Of a DNA stretch of 64,000 nt, positions 53,325 through 64,000 are shown in pieces. The DNA is from Boesenbergia rotunda (lineage: Eukaryota; Streptophyta; Magnoliopsida; Zingiberales; Zingiberaceae): the NCBI GenBank assembly GCA_024364735.1, contig JAGFNQ010004013.1, forward strand, positions 1 through 64,000. The letters run 5' to 3'. The translations under genes were made by a program, and so were the position numbers. The notes below the pieces were generated by a model. That model worked only from the letters and a program-made list of their open reading frames with translations, made no database searches and was not told the DNA's origin. Position 1 is the first letter of the stretch, and the number at the start of each line of letters is the position of its first letter.

Positions 53325-56275
53325 AAGTATGTCACGTCCTGAGACCAATGGAGCCGCTGATCCAATATAAAATCGGACAGCATCTTCCCTGTCCGGCGGA
53401 CAATTTACACATACACACAAACCCACGCAGATATAAGATGGCCTCAGGCCACAAAGCAGATATATATAAAGCATAAGCTAATGAAACCCCACAATACTAA
53501 AACATAGAACTCACCTGGGCTACCCCCAGGGCAGGCGCGTAGCAACACAACCAACATATAGTCCAACAGAGGACTCAAAAATACAATACCGCAAGAATAA
53601 ATCCAATACAAGCCCACGGTAACAAAACGAAGACAAAACGTGGACTGCTATCAAAAGAAAACAAAACCAGCGGAAGCACTCATCCAAATGGAGTCGTGGG
53701 GACTCGAGACTGACAATTGGGCTCCTCCGGCAAGCTATCAACCTGAAAAGAAAATCATTGCAATGTGTGGTGAGTCCAAGTGGACTCCATGGGTATATAG
53801 AAAGATATGCATGGCTGAACAAAATAGCTGAGTAAGTTATAAAGAAACAACAGGATACAGTCTCAATAGGAATATCAGAATATGCATAACTAAAAATACA
53901 ACTGATTGTACATACCAGAAATCAGTCTATCCTGACCATAAAAGACTCGTACCAACACGAGCAAGTGCAAGGTCATCAAACCACACATAAGTATATCCTG
54001 TACGTGCATGTCAAACAAGTGCAGCAAATAAATGCAGCAATCACAATCAAAATGCACAATGCATCATATGCACATGATGCAATGACATGATCACCCCTGA
54101 TGCTAGTCTAGCCACCGAGACAGGCGATACTATGTCGGCCGAGTGGGTAGAGCTGTGACACTGTACGCACCCTGCTATCACTACTCCTGAGTGACCGAGT
54201 GGGCAGGATGCTGGCGGGGGACCACCCCCTACCCCATGTATATATGAGGGAGCGTCGCTCTCATCTCCTCTGGTCTATGAAAAGAGAAGGGATCCCTGCC
54301 TGCTACCACGCTCCGAACCCACTACCCATGAGCGGTCGAGCGGAGCAGTATAGAACAAATGCACACACCCAACGGTATCCACTAACCCATGAGTGGTCGT
54401 GTGTGCATATCATGTACCGGAAGACGATAAGCTCAACCACAAGGGAGTCGCTGATCGCCGGCATGCAACAGTGCAGGTATGGTACATGACTCAAACACAT
54501 GCAACCCCTACCAAGTCATCATACATAACTCAACATAACATGCACAGGTCGATCACAGGTATAATAACCTAACTATTATGCATCTAAGTGCACATGCAAG
54601 TAATAACAGAATCAACCAATGCAGATATCAAGTGACATGCCGCCATAACCCAATCACTCTATATCTAGACACACGTGTAAGTATGACTAGACACGATCAA
54701 TGCAACCATACAGTGGTCTGCTATTCTATATCTACATACTCATGTCATACCAATGCTATACAGAATCAGATAACAAATAAACGAGACTGTATAGAAGAAA
54801 AATTTAGATCATATCCAAGGTCAAGCATAAGTATCAAGCATGATAACAAACCGGTAGCAGATAAAGGTCAATATCAGCCTACTGCATAAATAACAACTAG
54901 TCATGCATGAAGATAAAGTGGATCTACAGATACAAACAAGAAGTACCCGCCTCCAAGTAAGTGAAGTCTGTATCACAAAAGAAAAAAAACCACCCGCCAA
55001 TAATCTGCAACGGTAAATCCAAGTCAAGTCCCTGTATCAAAGGACACATTTAAATAACTATTACAAAAATAGTAGCTAGCTAACAAGTCCCTAAATCGTA
55101 TTAGGGTTAACCTAATCCTCATATTTCATTTAATTAACTTAATTAAATGATTAATCCTCATTTATTTGGGATTAGATTTTTTTAATTTAGGTTTAGTCCA
55201 CATTTAACCCATAGTTTCCTCTTCCAGGAAATCAACTCATATTAATCACCTTATAAATCCAAACTTACTTAACTATCAGTTTGCTCAATTGGCTAATCCA
55301 ATATAACCCAAATCGAAATTGGAAGTAATTCTCTTACATCTAATTCGGAATTATCACAAACTAAACACATCAACTCCTTACCTCAAATCCCAGAAAATCC
55401 AAGGCAATTTCTTTCCCAGCTCCAAGCAGAAACGTTCCAAACGCCAGAATCTGTATAGGGAGATGCTAACAAATTCAAGATCCAATTTACATCCACAACA
55501 GATCAAAACTATCACTGATCCCAGAACATTTCTTTAGGAAATGGTTTAGAAGTCCTCACCTAGGTGCCGATGAGTCTTCCCTGCCCAAACCTGGCGCGAT
55601 TAGCTACACAACAGGTGAGTGTCCTCTTCCCAGCAATCTCCTCCCCCTATGAACCCTAGATCTGTTCCAAGAGGGTCGGGATCCCAATCTCGGCTAGGGA
55701 GTACCAGAGTGATCCCTAATCGAACAACAATGATATCAAAAACGCCTTATCGTATCAATCCCAGGAAACGAATCAAGAATCGATGGATTTGGCTTACCTC
55801 AGATCTCGAGCACCCACTCTTATTTCCAATTCCACCGATTCCTGAGCGAGGAGATGATTCCAGTAGCCGGCGGATAGGATTTCTCTGCGATTAGGGCTCA
55901 CTAAAGAATGGAAGAAGAAGTGGGGGCATCGGAAGGGAGATTAGCTCGGCGGAGTTGGGGTTTGTGAAGGACAATGGAAGAGAGGTCGGGCGCTGCTGCG
56001 GGCGAATGAAGAGGAGGAATCAGGGAGTTTGGTTGCTGCTAGGTCACGCGAGCGAAGGAGAAGAAGTCTAGGGCGGCTTTAATGTGTGCACATTTGCATT
56101 TAAGTCCATGCTTCCACCCTAATTCCAACTGAGTCCCTCACAACCCCTAGTTTCAAGTTTTTAGCACTTTAGACCTCAAAATATTTAGTTTAATTCCATT
56201 TGAATCCCCGATACTCTAGGAATTTTCCCGAAGAATTTTACAGAGCGAGATAAAATTGTCAGATTTAACAAAGAA
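53325..56275 (-). mobile_element. Solo LTR (2.9 kb) nested in the solo LTR
   Basis: 53330-56270 runs TGTCACGTCC to TTTAACA. Flanks are AAGTA (53325-53329) and AAGAA (56271-56275), one mismatch. The host LTR reads continuously across when this piece is removed, as judged against 18001-18030. It is the same superfamily as its host LTR (shared termini, GTGGTGAGTCC...GACTC landmark near 53770) but a distinct family. The GC-rich leader-like part is at 55600-56080. ORFs at 54199, 54578 and 55619 are not supported. Confidence 0.83.
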
Positions 56276-57637
56276 CTCGTGTTCAAGCGGTACTTTACAG
56301 AACAGAAATTCAATGGAAGACTGTACGGATACGGAATTTCGAATACTCAAAGATCAACGAAGAAATGTATCAACGGCGATATAAAATAACAACAACACGA
56401 TCAAGGTCAAGCAGACCTATAAAGACATAATAAGTCATGCATTAAGATAAACAAACTACACGAGTACAAAGGAGAAGTACCCGCCTTTTATACAGAACGT
56501 ATACGAGAAGAGGACCTTCCACAATCAACCGAACGGGTCCGAATCAAGGTCCTGTATCAATGTAAAAGTTTAGCTACTAATAGAATTATATAATTAGCTT
56601 AATTGTAATTAAATAAAATTTAAAATAAATCCTCGTTACTACATCCGTTTAATTAAATCTTAAACGACGATAAGCTCCTTCTTAACCAAATTTATCAAGA
56701 TTAGGTTAAACATTACATTTTAATCCAAGGAACTCAACTCCGACTACAATCTAAATCCTCGGATCTAATATCTACCAAAAGTTCAAGGTACAACACAAGG
56801 GTCACAAGATGAGGAACAAATTAATCTGAAAGAATCTCATGGCATTAGCTTAGCAATCTAAACAAAGCTAAACCCATAAACCCCACGGCCTCAACAAGGT
56901 CACCTAGCCAAACATCAATAACTTTACTGAAACTCAGATCAAACTCCAACTTAGACATCAACAACACAAAGGATAGCTTATTGCAAACACACCACAAAAC
57001 CATATCAAAAGCTCACGGTAACAACAAAACCAAAGCATTAACAGGGAAAAATCAAACCCAATTGTGCTTGTCATCAAGCACACTTTCAAGAACAAAAATT
57101 GGCAAAAACGTAAACGAAACGGTTTCTTAGCCTACCGGTGGCCGAGCCTAGCTTGTCTAGAGAAGTCTAACACCAAACTCACGGCCAACTCGCAACATAG
57201 ACGATTGGTGAAGGAATTCTATCAAAACCACACCTATTCCATAGTAAAACCTAGCTAACTGAGGCTTACCAAAACAGCAATCAGCTGGCTGTAATCGCGT
57301 GGAGGAAGAAGAGGGTGATCGGCTAGGGCTTGCACGTGTGAGAAGACTCTGCGGCGCGGCTGGCTTGCACGAGGGTGGCGACGTCTCCTTCGTGTTCACC
57401 GAAGAAGAAGAAGGAGGAGAGGCTAGGGCTTGCGGCGGTGGCGACGGGGAACCGACTCGCTGCGCGTCGGGGGCTGAGGCGATCGGGGTAAACTGACTTG
57501 GGGGAGGAAGTTTTAGGGCTTTTTAAGATTTTTGGCATTTTGCAAATAAGACCTCCAATTTCGATAATTTCCAACTAGGTCCCTACTTTTCTGATTTTTC
57601 CTTTTTAACCCTTAAATTTCCAATGTTTAACATTAAA

Positions 57638-58384
57638 TACAACCAAGACTTAACTTAATTTGGTTGATCACATCAAAACTACCCCGGAATACTTATAGAT
57701 AGTGGAGGCGATCGATGATCCTCTACTTTGTTGTGTGCCTATTCCTCTCGCCAAATCACGATCACTACCCGACAGTAGTTTTTCATTTCTTTTTAAATCT
57801 CATCAGATCGGGATTAGCAACTTTAATCAACTCATATATGATCTAATGGTGGAAATCAGTTCAAACCTTAATCCAAGGCTTCAAATTTTGATCAATGGCT
57901 ATGATCTACTACCTCTTGACTTAGATGGACCAGATCTTTGATAGATGGTTTAGGTCACTCCTGATCTTGGATGAATGGTCCAGTTTGCTCTAGAGTTGGA
58001 TCTCCTCATTTAAATCTAGATTTGAGCTAAATTTGGTCTAATCTGATTCGGGCCCATGATCCCTTGAGTGCCTACAAAGATTGCATTCAAACATTAGTAT
58101 CAAATATCATATATTAAAAAAAATTACATTATAGCCCATAAATGAAAATAACTCACGAAACATGATATAAATTTGAAATTAACACATGAAAAGATAAAAA
58201 TGTATACATATATGAGTCAAAATATTTTATCAAAATGGTTGTTATCAACCATTACAATGAATACCTATGGGTTATTGAAACAACTGTCATCGAATTCTTG
58301 TTTAACTTCTATCGGCCCCCAGGGTATAACAGAGCTGGTAACCATGTGGTAAAGTTGCAAAATTGTTTAACTTCTGTCAATGTG
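57638..58384. other. End of antisense SIRE-type LTR, then unassigned AT-rich DNA
   Basis: 57638 to about 57705 completes the SIRE-type LTR. From there to 58384 I see no gene and no repeat I can name. Words such as TGATCTTGGATGAATGGTCCAG recur loosely at 57890-57990. Confidence 0.45.
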
Positions 58385-59060
58385 TGACTCAAGTGTTTGG
58401 GGCCCAATATTTGAGAAGACTCGATGCTGCTGGCATCCAACACTTGCTCAAAATGCATGAGCACAGACACTGCTTCCTTGACATGTTCAATAGTCATGAT
58501 TGTATGCATTAATAATGGAAAATTTGTGTTGTTGCTTGGAAAGACCAGTTTACTCTAGGAGAATATGACCTCTCAATGCTTATAGACTTATAGATCAAAC
58601 AGACCATTTTTTGGATTGCAGGGTTGCGTAATGATATCAATGTGTTTAAGGAATCATTTTTATTCAACAACATCTTATAGGAAAATACACTAGAGATTAA
58701 TTTTACAGTTAAGAGTACACAATATACAAAAGGGATATCATCTAACCGATGGGATCTATCCAAAATGAAATACTTTCGTTAAGAGCTTTCCGTGCCCCCG
58801 AGATCCCAAGAGAAAGATGTTTAAGGAACGATTGGAGGTTACGAGAAAGGATGTCGAGCGAGCATTTGAGATGCTTCAATCTTGATAGATAATGATCATA
58901 GATCTAGGAAAATTTTGGTACAAGAATAATTTAATGGATAGCATGTATACATGCATTATTTTGCATAATATGATTATTAAGAATGAGGGGAATTCAATAG
59001 TCAATTGGTTGGATGACGAGGGAGATCATATGTTACAAATATTTCATGGCTCCACCTAAG
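58385..59060 (+). pseudogene. PIF/Harbinger transposase relic (plant transposon protein)
   Basis: This broken plus-strand coding sequence switches frame several times. Recognisable pieces in family order: FGAQYLRRLDAAGIQHLL (58400-58455), MFNSHDCMH (58481-58510), VAWKDQFTLGEYDLSML, a trace of the HAFFGLPGSNNDINVL block (IAGLRNDINVFKESFLFNN), and KDVERAFEMLQS followed by FWYKNNLMDSMYTCIILHNMII (about 58845-58980). These match the DDE nuclease region of Harbinger-type 'plant transposon protein' sequences. Stops and shifts exclude activity. Element ends and TSDs were not identified. Confidence 0.75.
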
Positions 59061-59109
59061 AATTCCAAGAATATATCTGGAGATATTAGGAGTGATTGAA
59101 AGGATAATG

Positions 59110-59606
59110 GGGAGTTGGGCCCTTGGGATATATCCGATTAGCCTTATCTGACAAGAGCATAATGGGGAGTAGAAACCTGAAAGGATCTGAGTGGGGAGCT
59201 GGGCCCCTGGGATATTCGATCAGCCTTATATGACCAGAGCGTAATGGTGAGTAGAGCCCCGAAAATATCCGCGTAAGTCGAGAGCTAGGCCCTTGGAATA
59301 TCCGATCGGCCTTATCCAACAAGAGCGTAATGGGGAGTAGAACGTCGAAGGTATCTGAGTGGGGAGTTGGACCCTTTGGATATCCAATTGGTCTTATTCG
59401 ACAGGAGCGTAATGGAGAGTAGAGCCTCAAAAGTATCTAAGTGGGGAGCTATGCCCTTGGGATATCCAGTCGACGTTATCCAACAAGAGCATAATGGGGA
59501 GTAGAGCTCCGTCAGTATCCGAGCAGGTAGTTGGGCCCCTAGGATATCTGATCTGCCTTATCCGATCGGAGCGTAATGGAGAGTAGAGCCCCAGTGCTCG
59601 ATTAGC
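59110..59606. repeat. Minisatellite, six copies of 82-86 bp
   Basis: Copies begin near 59110, 59194, 59280, 59362, 59444 and 59526. Each contains GGGAGYTGGGCCC, GGATATCCGATC, CCTTATCC and AGAGCGTAATGGGGAGTAG. Copies differ at 10-20 percent of sites by eye. The GGGCCC and CGATCGG words recall 28010-28210. Confidence 0.85.
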
Positions 59607-59640
59607 CTTATCCGATCAGCACTAGTTGATCGGCGTAAGG

Positions 59641-60380
59641 AGGGTCCAATGGTTAAGTTACTTGGAATGACCTACTTTGGATTTTTGACTGCCACCTTAT
59701 TTTGATTGGCTGACTCCTGACTCTTGGGTTCCACATAGGGATTTTCTATTATTCACTGTATCAGACGGTAAAGTCAACATTGACATCAACTTCATTTATT
59801 TATATTTTCAAGGAGGATCAATCAACATTGATTCATAATGCTGATAAAAATTAAGTTTTCTCCTAACCGTATGAATTCTAAGAATAAAATAAGAACTCAA
59901 AAGAGAAAACCAAGACATATTAATATGGATCTAGTTACGTCGAAAATATGATATAATAACATAAAGCTTAAACCAAATATGACAAGGAACCTGATTGAAA
60001 AGTCATTGTCCTTGTCCTAGCGTCGTCGACTTGATCCCTGTGGAAGAAGATGCATTGGAAAGAAGGAGGATCTTCCAAGGGGTTTAGGGATGACGATGTC
60101 AAAAACTCTAAGTGTAAAATACGGTAAAATAATAATAATAATAATAAATAAATGTATAGAATAAAATAAATATATAAATATATATATATAGGAATATATG
60201 TAAATTTATATAAAATCATCATAAATAGGAGTTAAAATTAGAAACAAGCAGAGGAAAAATTTTGAAAGAATTTTCCGGAATTTTTAGAAATAATTGTAGA
60301 TTTAATTGAAATTGTTTATTTAAGGAATTGATTTAGAATTATTTAAGAAAAAATTAGAATTTCGAAATATATATATAATA
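59641..60380. other. No gene seen; AT-rich with microsatellites
   Basis: (AAT)n is at about 60126-60146 and (TA)n at about 60171-60190, and 60365-60380. The 84-aa minus-strand ORF here is low complexity. Confidence 0.6.
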
Positions 60381-60407
60381 ATGATATGGTGCATTCTAAC
60401 ATCATGC

Positions 60408-60447
60408 GCTCCGTACGCAATTGCCACAGTGGCAATCCAAATCATAT
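60408..60447 (+). repeat. 40-bp dispersed repeat, copy 1, with 17-bp palindrome
   Basis: Identical to 63810-63849 except one base (60413/63815). It contains ATTGCCACAGTGGCAAT (60420-60436), a palindrome with one central base. Sequence outside the 40 bp is unrelated between copies. Confidence 0.9.
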
Positions 60448-60499
60448 TTTTTTATTTTTATTTTATCTTTATTTTATGGCAATTTATATTTTATTTTTT

Positions 60500-60665
60500 T
60501 GTTCGTTTTCTTCTCCAAGCTTCTGCCGCCTCGCTGCCTTCGTCGCTTTTTTTTCTCTTTGTTTTCTTCTCCAAGCTTCTGCCGCCTCGCTGCCTTCCTC
60601 GCTTATTTTTTTCTTTGTTTTCCTCTCCTCTCCACGCTTCTGCCGCCTCGCTGCCTTCGTCGCGC
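60500..60665 (+). repeat. 56-61 bp tandem repeat, three copies
   Basis: Copies centre on CTTCTGCCGCCTCGCTGCC at about 60520, 60576 and 60637, joined by T-rich spacers. Three overlapping Phe/Leu/Ser-rich ORFs are artefacts of this array. Confidence 0.88.
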
Positions 60666-60760
60666 CTGCCGATCCTTCTTCCTCTTCTTTGTTGTTGCCG
60701 CCCGACGTCCCTCCGAATCAGTGAAGGTTAATCCCCCTCCCTCTTCTTACCTCTTCGTGT

Positions 60761-60852
60761 GCGTCGGCGAACAAAGAAAAGGGCCGAAACCCTTTGTCTC
60801 GTCGCTGCGTCGGCGAACAAAGAAAAGGGTCGAAACCCTTTGTGTCGTCGCC
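60761..60852 (+). repeat. 46-bp tandem repeat, two copies
   Basis: Units at 60761-60806 and 60807-60852; each holds AAAGGG(C/T)CGAAACCCTTT, able to fold into a short hairpin. Confidence 0.88.
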
Positions 60853-60939
60853 GCCCAAGGAAGCACTGTCGGAGCTCTCCCCTTGTCGTCGCCGATCTTC
60901 CTGGCCAGAGCCTTTGCCGTCGCTGTCTAGTGCCGCTGG

Positions 60940-61185
60940 ATGGGATGGATCGGGCCACAAAGCCTGGTTCACTTCGTCTTAGATATGGAAACTCGTCCCA
61001 AAGCAGCAGCCAAGACATCGACAAAACAGTTCCCATCATGCTGCTCTTCGGACTTTGTATTGGAACTCTCTGCTATAAGAGAGCTGTTAATGAGTGCAGC
61101 AACTCTTTTGATATCAAGTATGGGTTTAGCACTTTTTCTAATCCTGGGCTTTCTTGTCACTGCCTCAGATGAGCATTTTGTGTAG
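60940..61185 (+). CDS. Small ORF with a membrane-like segment, uncertain
   Basis: An 81-codon ORF. A second in-frame start at 60985 (METRPKAAAK) sits just after a TTCGTCTTAG acceptor-like site, so the coding exon may begin there. The C-terminal half has a hydrophobic stretch (LLISSMGLALFLILGFLV, about residues 56-73). It follows a GC-rich leader-like region with tandem repeats, the layout of a plant gene start. I do not recognise the protein and there is no supporting homology, so it may be a chance ORF. Confidence 0.25.
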   Translation: MGWIGPQSLVHFVLDMETRPKAAAKTSTKQFPSCCSSDFVLELSAIRELLMSAATLLISSMGLALFLILGFLVTASDEHFV

Positions 61186-62406
61186 AACAAAATCCATGGA
61201 TGCATTGAAATATTTATTAGACAAACGTTAACTAAGAGCAGATGGAGAACAACACCGAGGAAACTGGTAGATGGAAATATATCCTCCGAAACTCGATCAG
61301 CAGAGCTCCGTGTTAAGTATCATGAATACCATTTTGTTCTGCATCTATCAGAACTCACGTATCTCTCAGTTCATCGAATTGACTTGTAAAAACCACAGGA
61401 CAAATAGACATGTAGAGAGGAAGTTAAATTGAAGATTAAATAGTGTTAATTTTCAAGCTAGGTTTGAAATTTTGAGTCATGCCCTGTGACAAATTGAAGG
61501 CAGAGGGAGGAAGAAGAAAATGACAATTGCATAACTCAACAAGTAGTAAAATATAATTCTGTGTTGTGAATTTCTCTGAATAATATATGTGTCGTGTTAA
61601 CCGCGGTTTTAGCTTTTGTTCCGTGTTGGTTAGCAGAGGTGAAGCCGAAGTGAAGTATTTCATTCTACTCATTGACTGACACATGGAACAATCCAAAACA
61701 CCGAACATGTCATGAAGGTGTAACACAAGGCGATGACAGGCTTTGAAAGATCTCACCGAACATGTCTCAAACAATTTCTTTTTTTTTACTATTAGCTCTA
61801 TAATAAATTTGATTTAAATATACTGACACTATTTGATATTTATTTACTGAATAAATTCGAATTACACACCCACAAATCTCTAAAATAATACTTCAATTTA
61901 AAACTATGCAAATATAATTCATAAGCATGACAAGCCATCTAAAACTTCAAGAAAAAAAATATGAAAGAGCACGATGCATCATCTATGGAAGAAAATGTTT
62001 AATCCAAATATGTAAATCTAAGACATGATGAATCACTTTTTAGTATGTTTGAGTGATAAATTTAGTCATGAACATGTTCACAAAGGAATTCCTTATTACA
62101 ACTGAAAGTGAAGTTGGTGCTTAATCCAGAGAGGGGGAAAATTCAAGGACTTCATGTGCAAATCTTCAACCCAGATCAAAATCCTGATTCCTATGAAATG
62201 AGCATAAACAATTAGGCAGTGAAAAATGAAACATAAGCAACTAGGCAGTTTAACAAACATAAGCAACTAGGCTTGTAGGATAAATTACTTACAGTGTGAT
62301 TTGTTGTTTATTGATCTTCATTGTTTGCTAAATCTTCATTTATTCTACAGCATGTTGTTAGAACCTACAATAATAAAGAAATTATTAACTTCAATTTCTC
62401 AATCAA
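61186..62406. other. No gene seen
   Basis: AT-rich intergenic sequence between the small ORF and the FAR1-related gene. A 112-aa minus-strand ORF at 61774-61436 has no recognisable domain and is not called. The part nearest 62406 probably includes the 3' untranslated region of the minus-strand gene. Confidence 0.5.
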
Positions 62407-63837
62407 TCAACCATGATAATTTAATAAAGCTTTGATAGTACCAACTATATCTGTCAATTCTTCTTCATATGTGTCATCATCGCTGTTATGATGACTATCT
62501 TTAGTTGATCTGGTAAGATACATAATCATATTTATAAATTACATTAGAGAACTGCTTTGCAAAAAAAAATTATCATACAAATGTGAATTAATTGATACAT
62601 ACCCTTGCTGTAATATTGGACAGTTGCGCTTATCATGTGACATACCTCGATGTCCGCATCCACGACATAGCCGAGATTTTGAGATTGCCTTCTCCTTTGA
62701 TGATTTTAATCTTTTCCCACATCCCTTTGTTCTTACTAAAGAAGGATCAATAATAATAGGGGCTCCATGCTTGGATTTCTTCCTTTGACTTCCATTGTCG
62801 CATGTTTTTTTACTATTGTTCATCTCTTTAATTTTGTTGTGTATAAAATGAAATTGTTCATCCAAAAAGTTTGTCCCCTCATCAGTCAAAGATGCATCAT
62901 CAATTAATATTGAAGCTCTATGAGATAACCTTGAGTGTCTTGACATCAAACACATTTTTGGATCATTGACGAAATTTTGCTCTCCCAAGGAATATACTGC
63001 TCCAACCTTTGCATCTTGTGTCCATCGTTTAAGTATATACTTATCAGGCAGATGAAACACTTGATTGATACGAAAAAAAGCTAACATATGTCTGCATGGA
63101 ATGCCATCGAACTCAAATTTCCTACAGCTACAGGATATGTAGTCCCTCTGTATATCATGCGTGAGGACCCTTGGTTTGGAGGAAGAACAACTTTGAAAAT
63201 TCATCACATGGTAAACCACTAACTCAACTTCTATAGATGCTTGTTGCACATAATAACTATGACTTTCACTCATTTCACTTTGAAATTCCATCCATTTCTC
63301 TTTTGTGTACTGTTTAACCATTTGAATTTCCATTGGCAAGTTTGTCTTAATCCTGGGATGCTCATTCATATCAATATGGTCAGCAAGTAATTCATTATGT
63401 CTTTGATGTCTCAGTGCCCTATTGAAACGAGTGATAAAATCCATCAATGAATTCTTATTTGAGATATACCTCTTAAAAAATGCATGTGAGCTTTCAGATC
63501 TCTGACTACTTGACATTCCAGCACAAAATACATGGCTGAAATATGCTGGCACCCACTTATGTCGCAATTCGTACATTAATGACAACCAATCATTTTTCTC
63601 TAAATTAGCACATTTGATAACCTCTTTCCATGAATTCTCAAATTCATCAGGTGTTATAGAATTTCCAATGACATTCTTTATGCTTTGATAGTAGTCACGA
63701 AAAGTCAAAGGGTTTAATTTATCTGGGAATTTGTTCAATATGTGCCACAAACAATATCGATGCACTGTCTGAGGAAAAACTTTGGCGATGGCTTTTGTGA
63801 TAGCAGGAGGCTCCATACGCAATTGCCACAGTGGCAA
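62407..63837 (-). pseudogene. FAR1-related (FRS) MULE-derived gene, 5'-truncated, two exons visible
   Basis: Model: exon a 63837-62603, donor GTATGT, intron, acceptor CTTACCAG, exon b 62509-62407 ending TGA. The splice keeps phase (ILQQG then STKDSHHNSDDD). Reading through the intron instead gives a false C-terminus to 62539. Visible: the distal part of the MULE transposase-like region (VHRYCLWHILNKFP, SQRSESSHAFFKRY), a SWIM zinc finger (CSCRKFEFDGIPCRH, near 63090-63133), and a CX2CX6HX4C knuckle (CRGCGHRGMSHDKRNC). FRS proteins are nuclear regulators domesticated from Mutator transposases. The N-terminal FAR1 DNA-binding domain and proximal catalytic region are missing. The frame starts inside a 40-bp repeat at 63810-63849, so the first seven or eight codons are foreign. 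Confidence 0.75.
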
Positions 63838-63849
63838 TCCAAATCATAT
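63810..63849 (+). repeat. 40-bp dispersed repeat, copy 2, at the broken 5' end of the FRS gene
   Basis: Matches 60408-60447 with one mismatch. The FRS coding sequence (CCTGCTATCACAAAAGCC on the minus strand) stops matching its family where this repeat begins. Confidence 0.88.
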
Positions 63850-64000
63850 AAAGTTATATATATATAAATTTATAATCCTTTTCTTTCACCCGTGCCCTAC
63901 TCCCTCGTTTCCTCGCCCGATCCCTTCCCATTCTCTCCACCCAACGCCGCCGATCTCTTCCCAGCCGGTCTCCGTTCGCGGGAGTTGAGCCAGCCCTCCT
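63850..64000. other. AT-rich then pyrimidine-rich sequence, unassigned
   Basis: ATAAAGTTATATATATATAAATTT followed by a C/T-rich, leader-like stretch to the window end. It could be the promoter and leader of a plus-strand gene beyond 64000, which cannot be tested here. Confidence 0.35.

Larger units (their letters stand above)
52151..57637 (-). mobile_element. Solo LTR (Tekay-like, antisense) with perfect TSD, itself interrupted
   Basis: The LTR spans 52156-57632 (TGTCACGCCC to TTTAACA on the plus strand; TGTTAAAC to GGGCGTGACA on the minus strand) with TSD TTAAA at 52151-52155 and 57633-57637. Removing the nested LTR and its duplication leaves about 2.5 kb. It is homologous to 16911-19366. 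A 59-bp unit is present three times (53022-53199). The GC-rich segment at 57300-57500 is the leader-like part; ORFs there are not genes. Orientation is inferred by comparison with the Tekay-like LTRs at 14496 and 23086. Confidence 0.88.

Noticed and set aside
57299..57574. GC-rich ORFs that look like the start of a host gene
   Set aside because: They lie in the leader-like part of the solo LTR 52156-57632 and correspond to the same part of 16911-19366.
51286..57755. GCCAA at 51286 and 57750 as a possible TSD for the antisense SIRE-type LTR
   Set aside because: The sequence before the second GCCAA does not end in CA and LTR similarity stops some 45 bp earlier, so the match is probably chance.
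60381..60930. Three overlapping plus-strand ORFs of 112-169 aa rich in Phe, Leu and Ser
   Set aside because: They translate a pyrimidine-rich 56-61 bp tandem repeat in different frames; none shows a domain.

Overview
The window is intergenic DNA from a large, repeat-rich plant nuclear genome. It is almost entirely transposable elements inserted into one another. The families present are plant-typical: Ty1/copia Tork-type and SIRE-type elements, Ty3/gypsy chromovirus (Tekay-like) and Athila, a Pack-CACTA, a hAT-type MITE, a TRIM, a Harbinger relic and a FAR1-related gene. The species cannot be named from the sequence. No tRNA, rRNA or CRISPR array is visible, and no complete host gene can be defended.

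Layout. (1) 1-21820 is a nest. A Tork-type copia element (3' part, 1-5653) and a second copia fragment (5654-7284) abut the remnant of a Tekay-like gypsy element (7285-16910). That element also carries a copia solo LTR (7493-9729) and an inverted copia LTR tip ending at an assembly N (position 11937). The gypsy element lies in an antisense LTR (16911-19366), which itself sits in the 3' part of a SIRE-type element (19367-21820). (2) 21821-29858 is older sequence with a complete solo LTR (23086-25413), a complete 700-bp TRIM (25576-26275), a MITE (26589-27126), decayed minus-strand coding traces and LTR-like relics. (3) 29864-51205 is one SIRE-like non-autonomous retrotransposon with a perfect 5-bp target duplication. 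A CACTA element (30986-34942) splits its 5' LTR and a complete Athila element (40405-50802) splits its 3' LTR. (4) 51291 to about 57705 is an antisense SIRE-type LTR interrupted by a solo LTR (52156-57632) that is itself interrupted by another (53330-56270). (5) From about 57705 to 64000 there is a Harbinger transposase relic, an 82-86 bp minisatellite, GC-rich tandem repeats and a 5'-truncated FAR1-related gene on the minus strand.

Most notable points. The SIRE-like element of block 3 has gag but no pol. In place of pol it carries a second ORF (37497-38678) that I can only compare to the 'putative plant transposon protein' type. The CACTA element carries two splice-consistent exons of a NIP30/FAM192A-like gene. 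Three SIRE-type LTRs place their TATA box inside a 7-bp-arm inverted repeat whose arms differ between copies but stay complementary. Separate LTR families carry their own clusters of short palindromes in U3, and one of these (CAGTCGACTG) is shared between copia and gypsy elements. The Athila gag-pol keeps one frame over about 5.5 kb despite ten nonsense codons.

Limits: boundaries given with target-site duplications were read directly. Family names rest on motifs recognised by eye. Ages, copy numbers and expression cannot be judged here.
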